A stretch of DNA of 64,000 nt from Variovorax sp. OK212 (GTDB lineage Bacteria > Pseudomonadota > Gammaproteobacteria > Burkholderiales > Burkholderiaceae_C), in the NCBI RefSeq assembly GCF_900112425.1, contig NZ_FOLP01000001.1, positions 844,082 through 908,081 of the forward strand, written 5' to 3'. Each line of letters starts with the position of its first letter. The stretch's first letter is position 1. A program made the position numbers and the translations under genes. The notes beneath the pieces are model-generated. The model saw only the letters and a program-made list of their open reading frames with translations, was not told the DNA's origin and searched no databases. Positions 52,656 to 62,700 of this stretch are shown here, in pieces.

Positions 52656-53075
52656 CTAAGCGTCTCTCAACTGACGAACGACCGCCGCCAGGAATGCCCG
52701 GCACGCAGCCTCCGACGCCTTGCCGCCAAGGATGTCCCCGACCTGCTGCGTGGGGTGCGCAAGCTCCAGTTCGATCTCTTCGGCGAATGCCGCCAGTGCC
52801 TCGGGCGTGCGGCCCTGTCGCAGCGATTCGGCGATGCGCGGCGCTTCCGTCAGCGGCGCCGGCTCGAAGAGCACGCCATAGAGCGCGAGGCTGACGGGAT
52901 GGCCCCACCGGTAGGTCAGCGCGCCGCCACGCTTGCGCGCAAAGTGGCGGCGGCACGACGGGCATTCGAAGAACGCCGTCGTCGCCGTCGATTCGGCGAG
53001 CCCGCGCAGCGCCATCGACCCGCAGCGCGGGCAGGCCGTGGCAACGCCGGCGGTGTGCTGCGGGGCGGTGGCCAC
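52656..53075 (-). CDS. Small zinc-ribbon protein
   Basis: 139 aa. Two Cys pairs in the first 45 residues, 'ACPRCGSMALRGLAES' and 'FFECPSCRRHFARKRG', form a zinc ribbon like that of transcription-related or DNA-binding small proteins. The remaining 90 residues ('LTEAPRIAESLRQGRTPEAL', 'AAFAEEIELELAHPTQQVGD') are helical, no family recognised. ATG 53075; gene ends 7 bp before... the next minus-strand gene upstream ends at 53083. Confidence 0.68.
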   Translation of the reverse strand: MATAPQHTAGVATACPRCGSMALRGLAESTATTAFFECPSCRRHFARKRGGALTYRWGHPVSLALYGVLFEPAPLTEAPRIAESLRQGRTPEALAAFAEEIELELAHPTQQVGDILGGKASEAACRAFLAAVVRQLRDA

Positions 53076-53082
53076 GCGGCGG

Positions 53083-53451
53083 CTAGGCGCCCATCGAGTA
53101 GAAGAACTCTTCGCGCACGATGGCGCCGTCTTTCACCGTGTACAGGCCCGCTTCTTCCATCTTGAAACGCTGGCCCGTGGGCTTGAGCGTGACGTCGAAC
53201 TCGAAGCCGACGATGAAGCGGTCGTCATGCGGCCAGGGGCCGGTGATCTTGGCCGAATGCACCTCGTGGTTGTCGGTCCACCACTTGCCCTTGGCCTCGA
53301 TGGCCGCCAGGCCGACGGCCTCGCGCTGCCCGCCGGGCGGCGCGCCTGCCTCGACGCTCACGGCGTCGTCGGCATACAGCGCTCTGGCGTCCTGGAATTT
53401 CCCTTGCCGGCACAGCGCGACAAGCTGGTTCGCGATCTCCATCGTGGTCAT
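53083..53451 (-). CDS. SnoaL-like NTF2-fold protein
   Basis: 122 aa. The cone-shaped NTF2 fold is suggested by the pattern 'ANQLVALCRQGKFQDARALY', 'GLAAIEAKGKWWTDNHEVHS', 'AKITGPWPHDDRFIVGFEFD' and 'KMEEAGLYTVKDGAIVREEF'. Such proteins include ketosteroid isomerases, polyketide cyclases and many without known activity. ATG 53451. It is 7 bp upstream of the zinc-ribbon gene on the same strand, so likely co-transcribed. Confidence 0.85.
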   Translation of the reverse strand: MTTMEIANQLVALCRQGKFQDARALYADDAVSVEAGAPPGGQREAVGLAAIEAKGKWWTDNHEVHSAKITGPWPHDDRFIVGFEFDVTLKPTGQRFKMEEAGLYTVKDGAIVREEFFYSMGA

Positions 53452-53500
53452 GGGCTTTCTCCTGAGGAAGAGGGGAGGGCAGTTTAGGCCGATGCGTGCT

Positions 53501-54031
53501 TCAAAGCGCGTTCAACACTGCCTGCATCGCGGTCAGCCGCGCCTGGTTCTCGTCGGCGTGCGGCCAGGCGGGTTGCTGCGTACGGGCGCGCTCGTTCAGC
53601 GCCAGCTGGCACGCGATGGCGGCCAGCGCCTCGTCGCGCATGCCGGGGTCGACCTCGCCCGTGATCTTGAGCTGCCCGAAGGCCGTTGCCACGCGCGCGC
53701 GGCATTCGGACAGCAGGTAGGTTTCGTGCATGTCTTCCTTGGCGAGCCACTTCTCGCGCACGTCGGCGTCGGCGCGGTGCATGGATTTGGGTACGCCGAA
53801 GTCCCAGTCGGCGAGCATCTCCTTGAGGAAGCCCGCGACCTTGTTGTTCTTGCCGCCGTCGCGGTACCAGTCTTCCAGCGACGACAGCGTGTCGTTGCCG
53901 TCGTCGCTGCCGAAGGGGCTGAAGTCGTCGGCGACGTCGTAGTAGAAGTCGTCGGCGGCGAGCGCCACGAAGCGGGGGTGGCTGGTCTCGCGGGCGAGGC
54001 CTTCTTCAGGGTCGTCGAAATGGTGGGTCAT
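53501..54031 (-). CDS. Acidic protein of unknown function
   Basis: 176 aa, no family recognised. Strongly acidic in the first half ('FYYDVADDFSPFGSDDGNDT', 'LSSLEDWYRDGGKNNKVAGF'), then helical with 'ECRARVATAFGQLKITGEVD' and 'PGMRDEALAAIACQLALNER'. No signal peptide. ATG 54031 is the first start after which the sequence looks protein-like. It lies 38 bp after the oxygenase gene on the same strand and may belong to the same cluster of small genes. Confidence 0.68.
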   Translation of the reverse strand: MTHHFDDPEEGLARETSHPRFVALAADDFYYDVADDFSPFGSDDGNDTLSSLEDWYRDGGKNNKVAGFLKEMLADWDFGVPKSMHRADADVREKWLAKEDMHETYLLSECRARVATAFGQLKITGEVDPGMRDEALAAIACQLALNERARTQQPAWPHADENQARLTAMQAVLNAL

Positions 54032-54069
54032 GGGGTGGCTCCGGGTGGAATGGACATGCAGATGAAAAG

Positions 54070-54456
54070 CTAGGCGCGGCCCGCACCACTCGCGTGGCGG
54101 CGCAACACCCAGCCCAGTGAAAACACATACCGGCTGCCGCCCACCACCCGCGTCACGCTGTGCACGCAGGCGTCGGGGCGAAACAGCTTGATGCGCCGTG
54201 TCTCGAAGATCGGATCGGCGCACACGAACTCGCCGCCCGAGCGCGGCGACTTCAGCACGACGTTGAGCCGGTAGTGCCGCCCGGCCTGCACCGGGTCGGT
54301 GTGCGGCGGAATTTCCGAGCCTTCGGGGTAGCGGATGAGGTAGCTGTCGAACGGCAGCGGCCAGCGCGCGGTGGCCAGCAGCATCTTGTCGTAGCCCGTG
54401 CCCTGGCGGCCGCGCTGCCAGCGGAAGGCTTGCGAGAGGTAGCTTCGAAGGCTCAT
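54070..54456 (-). CDS. Short 2-oxoglutarate/Fe(II)-dependent oxygenase
   Basis: 128 aa, very short for the prolyl-hydroxylase-like family (usually about 200) but with the complete metal-binding triad: His and Asp in 'IPPHTDPVQAGRHYRLNVVL', distal His in 'PDACVHSVTRVVGGSRYVFS' and the 2OG-binding Arg shortly after. ATG 54456 overlaps the upstream gene's stop by 4 bp (ATGA). Substrate unknown; co-translated with the acidic protein gene upstream, which might be its partner. Confidence 0.82.
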   Translation of the reverse strand: MSLRSYLSQAFRWQRGRQGTGYDKMLLATARWPLPFDSYLIRYPEGSEIPPHTDPVQAGRHYRLNVVLKSPRSGGEFVCADPIFETRRIKLFRPDACVHSVTRVVGGSRYVFSLGWVLRRHASGAGRA

Positions 54457-55019
54457 GCCGGAAGGCGCGGCGCCTCCACGCCGTAAAGGTGCGCGGCGAA
54501 CTCGTACTTGTATTCGTTGTCGCCGGCATAGGCCAGCGCGATCTTGCCGGTCCAGGTGACGTTGAAGCGCTCGGTGCCCGCGATGCGGTCGAACCGGATG
54601 CGGTGCGCCGCCGCGGCGTCGTGGCCCAGCAGGTAGATGTGGAAGAAGTTCTGCTCGATGTCCTCGGGCGGCGGGTCGTCCACCACGATCTCGAGGCCGT
54701 CGAGCATGTCCAGGCTGTAGTCGGCCGCCGCGCACACGGCAAGGCCGTCGCCCGCGCCCCAGTGGGTGGAGGAGAGCGTGCAGCGGTGGTAGTTGGTCCA
54801 TACGCCCACCGATTGCCAGTCGCCGATGTACTCGCCGTCTTCGGTTTCGTCCTCTTCCTCGGGGTCTTCGATTTCGCGCTCGGCCTCGTAGTCGTCGCTG
54901 CGCAGGTGCAGGTCGAAGCGCACCTGGCCGTCGCGCACCGCTGCCGTCCAGCGGAATTCCTTGACGGGATGGCCCTCGGGCCACGGGTTGCCGGTGAAGA
55001 AGATGCGGTCCTGGTTCAT
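54453..55019 (-). CDS. Uncharacterised acidic cytoplasmic protein
   Basis: 188 aa. Starts 'MNQDRIFFTGNPWPEGHPVK' and has a long acidic stretch ('EREIEDPEEEDETEDGEYIG') and a regular pattern suggesting beta-sheet ('VTWTGKIALAYAGDNEYKYE'). No family recognised. ATG 55019 is chosen because it forms ATGA with the stop of the VOC gene. Linked by overlaps to the VOC protein before it and the oxygenase after it, so its product likely works with both. Confidence 0.75.
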   Translation of the reverse strand: MNQDRIFFTGNPWPEGHPVKEFRWTAAVRDGQVRFDLHLRSDDYEAEREIEDPEEEDETEDGEYIGDWQSVGVWTNYHRCTLSSTHWGAGDGLAVCAAADYSLDMLDGLEIVVDDPPPEDIEQNFFHIYLLGHDAAAAHRIRFDRIAGTERFNVTWTGKIALAYAGDNEYKYEFAAHLYGVEAPRLPA

Positions 55020-55486
55020 GGTGCGGTGTGGGTGACGGCCGTCATGGCGGCGGGTTGGATCAGGTCCCACTTGTTTCCGCAGAGGTCCTGGAAGACCGCC
55101 ACGGTGCCATGCGGCTCGTGGCGCGGCTCTTCGAGAAAGCGCACGCCGTGGGACGCCATGTGGGCATGGTCGCAGGCGAAGTTCGAGGTGTGCAGGAACA
55201 GGAACACGCGCCCGCCGGCCTGCTTGCCGACGGCGGCTTCCTGCTCGTCGGTGACGGCCTTCGCCAGCAGCAGCGCGGCGCCCGCGTTGCCGGTGCTCTG
55301 CGAGGGCGCGACCACCACCCAGCGCTTGCCCGGGCCGCGCGGCGTGTCTTCGACGAGGTCGAAGCGCAGCGCCTGCGTGAAGAAGCGGATGGCTTCGTCG
55401 TACTCGCGCACGAGGAGGGTGACGGTGGCGAGGTGGCGCGTGAGGGGGGAAGGGGTCATGGCGTCATTGCCCGGAGGTTCTTTCAT
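55016..55486 (-). CDS. VOC-family protein (glyoxalase/dioxygenase fold)
   Basis: 156 aa. Begins with the VOC beta-alpha-beta module 'TRHLATVTLLVREYDEAIRF' and 'FTQALRFDLVEDTP', and has the C-terminal 'HEPHGTVAVFQDLCGNKWDL' with metal-ligand-like Asp/His. Such proteins bind metals or small hydrophobic ligands. Two starts are possible: ATG 55486 (MKEPPGNDAM...) overlaps the phosphatase stop by 4 bp and is preferred; ATG 55459 is the alternative. Coupled to both neighbours. Confidence 0.86.
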   Translation of the reverse strand: MKEPPGNDAMTPSPLTRHLATVTLLVREYDEAIRFFTQALRFDLVEDTPRGPGKRWVVVAPSQSTGNAGAALLLAKAVTDEQEAAVGKQAGGRVFLFLHTSNFACDHAHMASHGVRFLEEPRHEPHGTVAVFQDLCGNKWDLIQPAAMTAVTHTAP

Positions 55487-55992
55487 CGCGTGTGCGAGGA
55501 GCGCGCCTGCGCATACTGCGCGACCCATTCCGCCTGCGTCGGCGTGTCCGGCACGCCGACGCCACGCGAGCGGCTCAGCAGCGGGAAGATGTCCTTGCCC
55601 GCAACGCCCAGCGTGTGGAGCAGCGCACCGGCGATCAGGCCCGTGCGGCCGATGCCTGCCCGGCAGTGGATCGCGACGGCTTTCCCGCCGACGATCTCGG
55701 CGTTCAGTTCGGTGACCAGCGCGGCAGCCTCCTGGCGAGACTTCGGCGTGCCGCGGTCCGGAATAGGGAAGTGCAGGAAGGCGATGCCGTGTTCGGCGCA
55801 GAGCGCCGGCTCTTCCTTGAGCTCGAGTTCGCGGATCTCATGCGATTCGAGCAGGCAGACCACCATGCCGAGGTGCGCGCGTTGCCAGGCGGCGACTTCC
55901 TCGCGCAGCGCGTCACCGCCGCGTGGACGCGCCATCAGTCCCAGCCGGTGCGGCGCGATGTCGCGGACCCAGTGAATGGGCGTTTCGAACAT
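55483..55992 (-). CDS. Dual-specificity/tyrosine-type protein phosphatase
   Basis: 169 aa. Signature HCRAGIGRTG with nucleophilic Cys110 and Arg116 (CX5R), general acid Asp79 in 'FPIPDRG'. No signal peptide, so cytoplasmic. Bacterial enzymes of this class dephosphorylate tyrosine or phosphoinositides. First of four genes connected by 4-bp ATGA overlaps: VOC, acidic protein and short 2OG oxygenase. ATG 55992. The partner kinase is not in the window. Confidence 0.9.
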   Translation of the reverse strand: MFETPIHWVRDIAPHRLGLMARPRGGDALREEVAAWQRAHLGMVVCLLESHEIRELELKEEPALCAEHGIAFLHFPIPDRGTPKSRQEAAALVTELNAEIVGGKAVAIHCRAGIGRTGLIAGALLHTLGVAGKDIFPLLSRSRGVGVPDTPTQAEWVAQYAQARSSHTR

Positions 55993-56030
55993 GGCTTCGC
56001 AGATCCTTCAGTCGATCCGGGACGCCGCGC

Positions 56031-56696
56031 TCAGGAAAACACGATCGCCGTCTTGTGCGCAATGCTCAGGCGCGCCATCTCATACAGCAGCAACCACGAG
56101 GCGTACTCGCGGGACAGCCCTTCGTCGTCTTCTGCTTCTTCTTTTTCGGCCAAGGCGTCGATGCGTGCAGCCTCTTCATCGGACAGGTCACCGTCGGTCA
56201 ATGCAATGCCCAGCGCGGGCGCGACCTGCACCAGCTCGTCGCGCAGCCGGTAGGACGAGCCGAGCATGCCGCCCGTCAGCGCCTCTTCTTCCGATTCGGA
56301 CTCGGAGAACAGCACGTCCTCGAACTCGACCGGCACGTAGAAGCCTTCGGCGTCCGAGTGGCAGATGAGGTGGCTTTCGGCCACGTCGAGCGCGGCCTGG
56401 ATGGCGGGGTCTTCCGAGGGGTCGACACCGTCTTCCACCGGCGTCGCCTTCCAGCCCGGCGTCACCACGCTGTGCGCGTAGGCGCGGCGCAGGTAGTGGA
56501 TGAACGCGTACGGAAACCCGTCGAGCGAGGCCCGCGAATCCAGCGCCGGCAGTTCGCGCGGCTCGGCGTGCGGCGGCAGGCCCGCCGCCGCCAGCACCTG
56601 GTTCACGATCTCGAAGTCGCCTTCGAACCACTCGGCCCCCTCGGGGTCGTTCGCTAGAAAGTCGGCAAGCGTGCCGACGCTGATGGCCAAGCCCAT
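56031..56696 (-). CDS. Uncharacterised acidic protein
   Basis: 221 aa, no family recognised. N-terminal region 'MGLAISVGTLADFLANDPEG', 'AEWFEGDFEIVNQVLAAAGL', then 'PYAFIHYLRRAYAHSVVTPG', and a strongly acidic, helical C-terminal half ('FEDVLFSESESEEEALTGG', 'DLSDEEAARIDALAEKEEAE'). No signal peptide. ATG 56696. It lies between the alpha-2-macroglobulin gene and the phosphatase operon, on the same strand. Confidence 0.72.
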   Translation of the reverse strand: MGLAISVGTLADFLANDPEGAEWFEGDFEIVNQVLAAAGLPPHAEPRELPALDSRASLDGFPYAFIHYLRRAYAHSVVTPGWKATPVEDGVDPSEDPAIQAALDVAESHLICHSDAEGFYVPVEFEDVLFSESESEEEALTGGMLGSSYRLRDELVQVAPALGIALTDGDLSDEEAARIDALAEKEEAEDDEGLSREYASWLLLYEMARLSIAHKTAIVFS

Positions 56697-56738
56697 GGCG
56701 GTTCCTCTTTTTCCTTGTTGTCGTCGGTCGGGGTCGGC

Positions 56739-59700
56739 TTACTTCGCCGCCTCCACCTTCACCCGCGCGTTCGGCGTCTCGCCGAACATCTCGGGCGCGT
56801 ACATCGCTTCCACGCGGCTCGGCGGCAGCGCGAAGTCGCCGACGTTGTTCAGGCGCACCGTGTATTCCATCTTCACCACGCCCTTGGGCAGGTACTCGTA
56901 GTAGCTGCGGAAGGCCTCGAAGCTGCGTTCCTCGAAGGCCGGCCAGCCGGCGCCGCTCTTCTTCTCGCCCTGCGTGGCGATCTGCGAGTCGCGGCCCAGG
57001 CCGCTGCCCAGGATGGTGGCGCCGCCCGGCACCGGGTCGCTGATGACCACCCACGTCATGTCGGTGCTGGCGTTCACCTCCAGCGTCACGCGCAGCACGT
57101 CGCCGCGCGTGTACTTGCCGGCGGTGGCCTGCTCGACCGGGGTGATGGTCTTCTTGATGGCGTAGCCCGCCGCGAACGGTGCCTTCAGCTGCACGGCGGC
57201 AATCGACTGCAGCGTGAGCCACGGCTTGCCGGTGCCTTGCTGCGTCACCAGCAGCGTGTCGCGCACCGGTGCGCCCGAAGGCGCGTTCGATGAAGTGGCC
57301 CACGGCAGGAACATCGTGTTGTTCTTCAGGTTGCCCGGCGAGGCCGGCGCGCCGAAGAAGGTGGTCTGGTTCGGTGCACCGGCGGCGTCGCTGGTCTTCA
57401 CGCGTTCGACGCGGCTCCAGTCGACCTGCGCCTTGGCGGCGCCGAGCGTGGCGGCGGTGATGCCGGCCACCGGCGTGCTCTCGAACACCTTGCTGAATTT
57501 CTCCAGCGCCAGTCCGCCCCACAGGTTGGCGGTGGTGGTGTGCCAGGCGCCGTTCTGCTGGCGGCCGATGAAGCCGTTGGCGAGCTTGCCGATGTCGTCC
57601 TTCCACGCCGGATCGTCCATCACGCTGAGCAGCAGGCGGGCGGTGTTGACGTCTCCGTTGGTCATCAGCCACCACCAGTAGTCGTCCTGCTCGGTGCTGA
57701 AGATCAGCTTGGTGCCCTGGTACGACAACCGTGCCTTCAGCACATTGTTGGCCTCTTCCAGGCGCTGCTGGCGCTGCGGCACGTCGTTCACGCGCTTCAG
57801 GATGTTGAGCCAGTCGATCACCGCGCTGGTGGGCCACTGGTTCGGCGCGATGGTGATGCTGCCGAGCATGCTGCCCTTGGCCTTGCCGTAGCGCGAGAGC
57901 GCCTCGAGCGCGGCGAGCTTGCGCACGTCCAGGTCCTTGCGCGGGCTCCAGAACTCGCGCGTGATGCGGCCTTCGACGAAGGCGATCAGGCCCGACTCCA
58001 TCGGCGCGCGAATGTCGTCGGCCAGCGCGAAGGCGGGGTCAAGCGAAGCGGCTTCGCTGGTGGCCGCGAGCAGGTACGAGGTGAGGATGTCGCTGCCGCG
58101 GTTGGCCTCGCCGTCGCGCGGCGGGAAGTAGCTGGCCAGGCCGTCGCTGTCCAGGTACGTCGGCAACGTGGCCAGCACGCCCTGCCACATCTTCGCGTCG
58201 CGCAGGCCGACCGACTTGCTGGTCTTCTGCTCGAGGCAGATGAACGGGTAGTTGGCGAACCAGTCGCGCACGCCCGGCAGGCCTTCGGCCAGCCTGGGCT
58301 GCAGCGACATCTTCAGGCCGCCACGCCCGGGCAGGGCGTCGGCGGGCGGCGCCACGTCGAGCGTGAACGGACCGTCGACCTGCACCAGCGTGGCCTGCTG
58401 CACCGTGAGCGGCACCGAAGGCACGATGCGCTGGCGCACCTTGAGCGCGTCGCGTGCGCCGCCGATGGTGTCCTTGGCCTCGATCTCCCACAGGATGGCT
58501 TCGGCGCGCGTCTGCGCGAGCTGCGCGGGCGCGGTCACGGTCCATGCCACTTCGCGCGCCTCGCCGGCCGGGATGTCCACGGTCTGCGGCTCCAGCGTGA
58601 GCAGGGTGGCGCGAGGCGTGGCCTCGACCTTCATGGGCTTCTGCGTGGTGTTGCGCAGCGTGATCTGGGCGCGGAACTGGTCGTCCTCGCGCACCAGCGG
58701 CGGCAGGCCGCTGATGATCTGCAGGTCCTGCGTGGCCTGGATGCTGGTCTGCCCGGTGCCGAACAGGCTGGTGCCCGAGTCGGCCACGGCCACGATCTTG
58801 AAGGTGGTGAGCGCGTCGTTCAGCGGCACCGTCACCACGGCCTGGCCGTTGGCGTCGAGCACCACCTTCGGGTTCCACACCAGCAGGGTCTCCAGCAGCT
58901 CGCGCGTCTGGCCCTTGCCGCCGCCGCCGCCGGCGGGCACGGCCTTGCGGCCGTAGTGGCGCCGGCCGACGATTTCCATCTGCGCGGTGGAGGTGCTCAC
59001 GCCCCAGCTGCGGCGTTGCAGCATGGCGTTCAGCAGGTTCCAGCTGTCGTTGGGCATCAGCTCCAGCAACGCCTGGTCGACCGCGGCCAGCGCCACTTCG
59101 GCACCGGCGGCGGGCTTGCCGTCGGGCAGCTTGGCGCTGATGGTGATCTGCGCCTTGCTGCGAATGGGGTAGCTGGGCTTGTCGCTGGTCACCTTCACGT
59201 CGAGCTGGTGGGCCTGCGTGCCCACGCGGATCTCGGCCATGCCCAGGCGGTAGGCGGGCTTGCTCAGGTCGACCATGGCGGTGGGCGCCACGTATTCCTT
59301 GCCTTCGTACCAGAAGGCCGTCCACCACTCGCGCGGCGACTTGAAGCCCCAGGTGAAGAAGCTGTACCACGGCACTTCGCGCAGGCGCCCGCGCAGGGCG
59401 AGCACGCTCACGTAGGCGTTGGGGCCCCATTCGGGCTTGACCTGCAGGGTGACGGTCGGGTCCTTGCCGTCGAGCTGCACCACGTGCGTCTCGATGATGC
59501 CTTCGCGTTCGACGGCCACCAGCGCGGTGGCGAAGCGGAACGGGCTGCGCACCTGGAACTTGGCGACCTCGCCGGGCTGGTAGCTCTTCTTCTCGGGCAG
59601 CACGTCGATGCGGTCGTTGTCCTCGCCGCCGAACCAGAGTTCGCCCTGCTTGGTCACGTAGACCGAGCTCACGGCCTTGGCGTCGCGCCCGTCGCTGTCG

Positions 59701-62700
59701 GTGGCGCTGGCGATCAGTTCGACTTCGCCGGCTTCCTTCAGCTCCGACTCGCACAGCAGCAGGCCGCGCGCGTCGCTCTTGCCGCTGCACACGGTGCCGA
59801 TGTCCTTGGTCTCGGTCTTGTTGTCGTAGGTGTAGAAGCCGCCCACCATGCGCTTGCGGCTGGTGGTGGTGATGCGCGCCACGGCGCGCACGTTGAGGGT
59901 CACGTTGGCCTGGGGCTTGCCCGTGAGGTCGAGCGCGAGCGCCTGGAACTTCAGCTTCTGGCTGGTCGAGACCCAGCCTTCGGTCTTGATGCCGGCAATG
60001 ACGGAGGCCGGCCACAGCGTCTGCGTGCTGCGGATGGTCTGCACCTCGCCGTTCGGGTCGGCGTAGGTGGCTTCGAGCAGCAGCTCGCGCGCGGACTTGA
60101 CCTTGGGCACCTTGTCGATGGTGACCTTGCCGGCGCCGTCCTTGTTCAGCGTGACGGGCAGCTTGTCGGCGATCACGCGGGTGTCGTTCACGCTGTTGAG
60201 GTCTTCTTCGCCGGCGCCGGTGTCCCCGGCGGCGGTGGCCGCCTCGGTGCCGTCGCCCTGCGTGGCGCGCGGCGGGTTGAAGCTGAAGGCGTCGTAGTCG
60301 GAGAAGCTCAGGCTCTTGCCGCGCACCATGGCCGACACGCGCACCGGCAGGTTGGCGGCGCCGCCGCCGGCCACGTAGTTGATCTGCACGTCGGCCGGCA
60401 CGCTGGTGGCGGCCACCAGCGGCTTCTTCTCGGTGGGCGAGATGCGGCCTTCGAGCACGGGCAGGCGGAATTCCTCGACGCGGAACACGCCGGTGCTGAA
60501 GCTGCGGGCGTAGCCCTCGTCGCCGTCACCTTCGTTGTCGTTGTCTGCGTTGGCGTCCTTGCCGCCGCCGGTGCGCAGCACCACCTGGTACACGCCGAGC
60601 TTGGCGGCGGGCGGAATGGGGAAGGTGTTCTCCGCGCTCAGGCCGCCGGTGGCGGTCTTGCGCCAGTTCAGCGGCTGGGTGAAGCGCTGGCCGCTGCCCA
60701 CGTGGGTGATGACCAGCGTGTCGGGGCGGTTCTCGGGCAGGCCGAAACCCTTGCTGGTCTGGGTGCGGATCAGGCTCTTCATCGACACCGTTTCGCCGGC
60801 GCGCAGCAGCGTGCGGTCGAAGATGGTGTGGGCGATGCGGTCGGGCTCGGCCTGCATGTTGGTCGGCACGTTGAAGCGCCAGGGCTCGATGCCGCGCTGC
60901 CAGTCGCTCCAGGTGAAGGCGAGGTCTTCGACGCCCTTCTCGTCCTTGGCGCGGGCGCTGACGAACCAGGCGGCCGTGTCGTATTCGTTCGGGCCGTTGC
61001 ACGACGGTGCCTGCGGCGCGATGCCGTTGAGCATGACGATGCCGTTGGCGTCGGTGGTGCCGGTGGCCACGGCCTTGCCGTCGCAGCCGGACACGCGCAC
61101 TTCGGCGCCGGCCACGACCTTGCCCTTGTCCAGCGTGGTGACCCAGGCCATCGAGTTCTCGCGGCCCAGCTTGAAGTGCACGGCCAGGTTGGTGGCCAGC
61201 GCGGTGGTGCGCACGTACATCGTGCGCCCGGCGTTGTAGCGTTCGTCGAGCAGCGCTTCACCGAGCTTCTGCGAGGCGATTTCCAGCACGTGGAAGCCCG
61301 GCGTGAGCGGGATGCCGATGACTTCGAACGGGCGCGGATCGCCCGCGTCCGACTTGGGCATGTCCAGCGTCTTCACGCCGGTCTGGCCGCCCAGCAGCGA
61401 CAGCATGCGCGTTTGCAGCGAGGTGCGGTCGTCCTTGTCGATGACCGGGGGCAGCGGGCCCTTGACGTCCTTGCGCGCCTGTTCGCGCGAGATGCTGAAG
61501 CTGTCGTAGCGGCGCACCTTGCGGAACCACGCGATGATTTCCGCGTCGGTCTTCGGGTTCATGTCGCTCACCTTGCCGGGCGTGAGGGCCTGCACCATCA
61601 GCTGCGGCTCCACGCGGCGCACGGTGACCGGCATCATGGCCGGGGTGTCGGGCTCGGCCAGGCGCTCGACCACGCCGAAGGGCGAGGCGGCGAACTTGGC
61701 CAGCGGCGGCATCATGCCGGTCGCCACCTTCAGCGGGAAGCTGCCGGGCGAGGCCAGCGGGCGGCCCGAGGCGTCCTCGAACTTGGAGGGCAGCTCGATG
61801 CTGAACTGCGCGCTCTCGGCCAGCGGCGGACCGAAGTACACGCTGCTGACCACGTCGTCGTCGCTCTGCGCGCCGCTGTCGTTGGCGATCTGGGCCTTGG
61901 TGGTCTCGTCCTTGCCCTTGAGCACGATCTGCGAAGCGAGCTTGCGCGTGACCGGCGCGTTGAACTCGAGCTGCATCGGGCGCAGCGGCAGGCAGGCGGC
62001 CTGCGCGTTCTCGCGCTCGCAGGTGAACGACACCGCGAAGGGTTCGCGCACCTGGAATTCGATGCGGCGCTCCACGTTGTTGGCCACGCCCGACGGCGTG
62101 GCCACGCCCTTGCCGTAGACCACCTGCATCTTGGCGCCCGGCGTCAGCGTGCGGTTGCACTGCATGGTGATGAAGCGCAGCGGGTCTTTCTCGGCCGCCT
62201 TGTCGCGGCCGAAGGCCTTCAGCAGGCCGGCGCGCTGCTCGCCGTCGAGCAGCTTGGCCGGAATGCGCTCGCCCACGCCGTCGGCCGTGCACCAGACGTT
62301 CTGGCGCACGCTGTCCAGCGTGGCCGCGCCGTTGAGCTCGAGCATGAACATCTGCTGCTCGTCGATGCGGCTGTAGCTGCCCGGCATGTAGTTGCGCACG
62401 AACGGGCCGCCGCTGTTGAACTGGTAGCGCTCGGGCCCGGTCAGCTCGCCGCCGGCGCTGGGCTTGAAGGTGGGAACGCGGGTGACCGTGCAGCGCACGC
62501 CGGGCGGCAGGTCGTTCTCGAAGTCGTAGACCCAGGCCTTGGCGTCGGTCCAGCGGCCGGTGCCCTTGCCGGCCTGCGCGTCGTTGCAGCTCACGGTGAG
62601 GGGGGCGGGGGCTTTCGGGTCGCCGAAATTGACGGCGGCCTGGTCGAACTTGGCGACGATCTGGCGCACGCGCGCGACCTCGCCTTGCGGGGTCAGGCTG

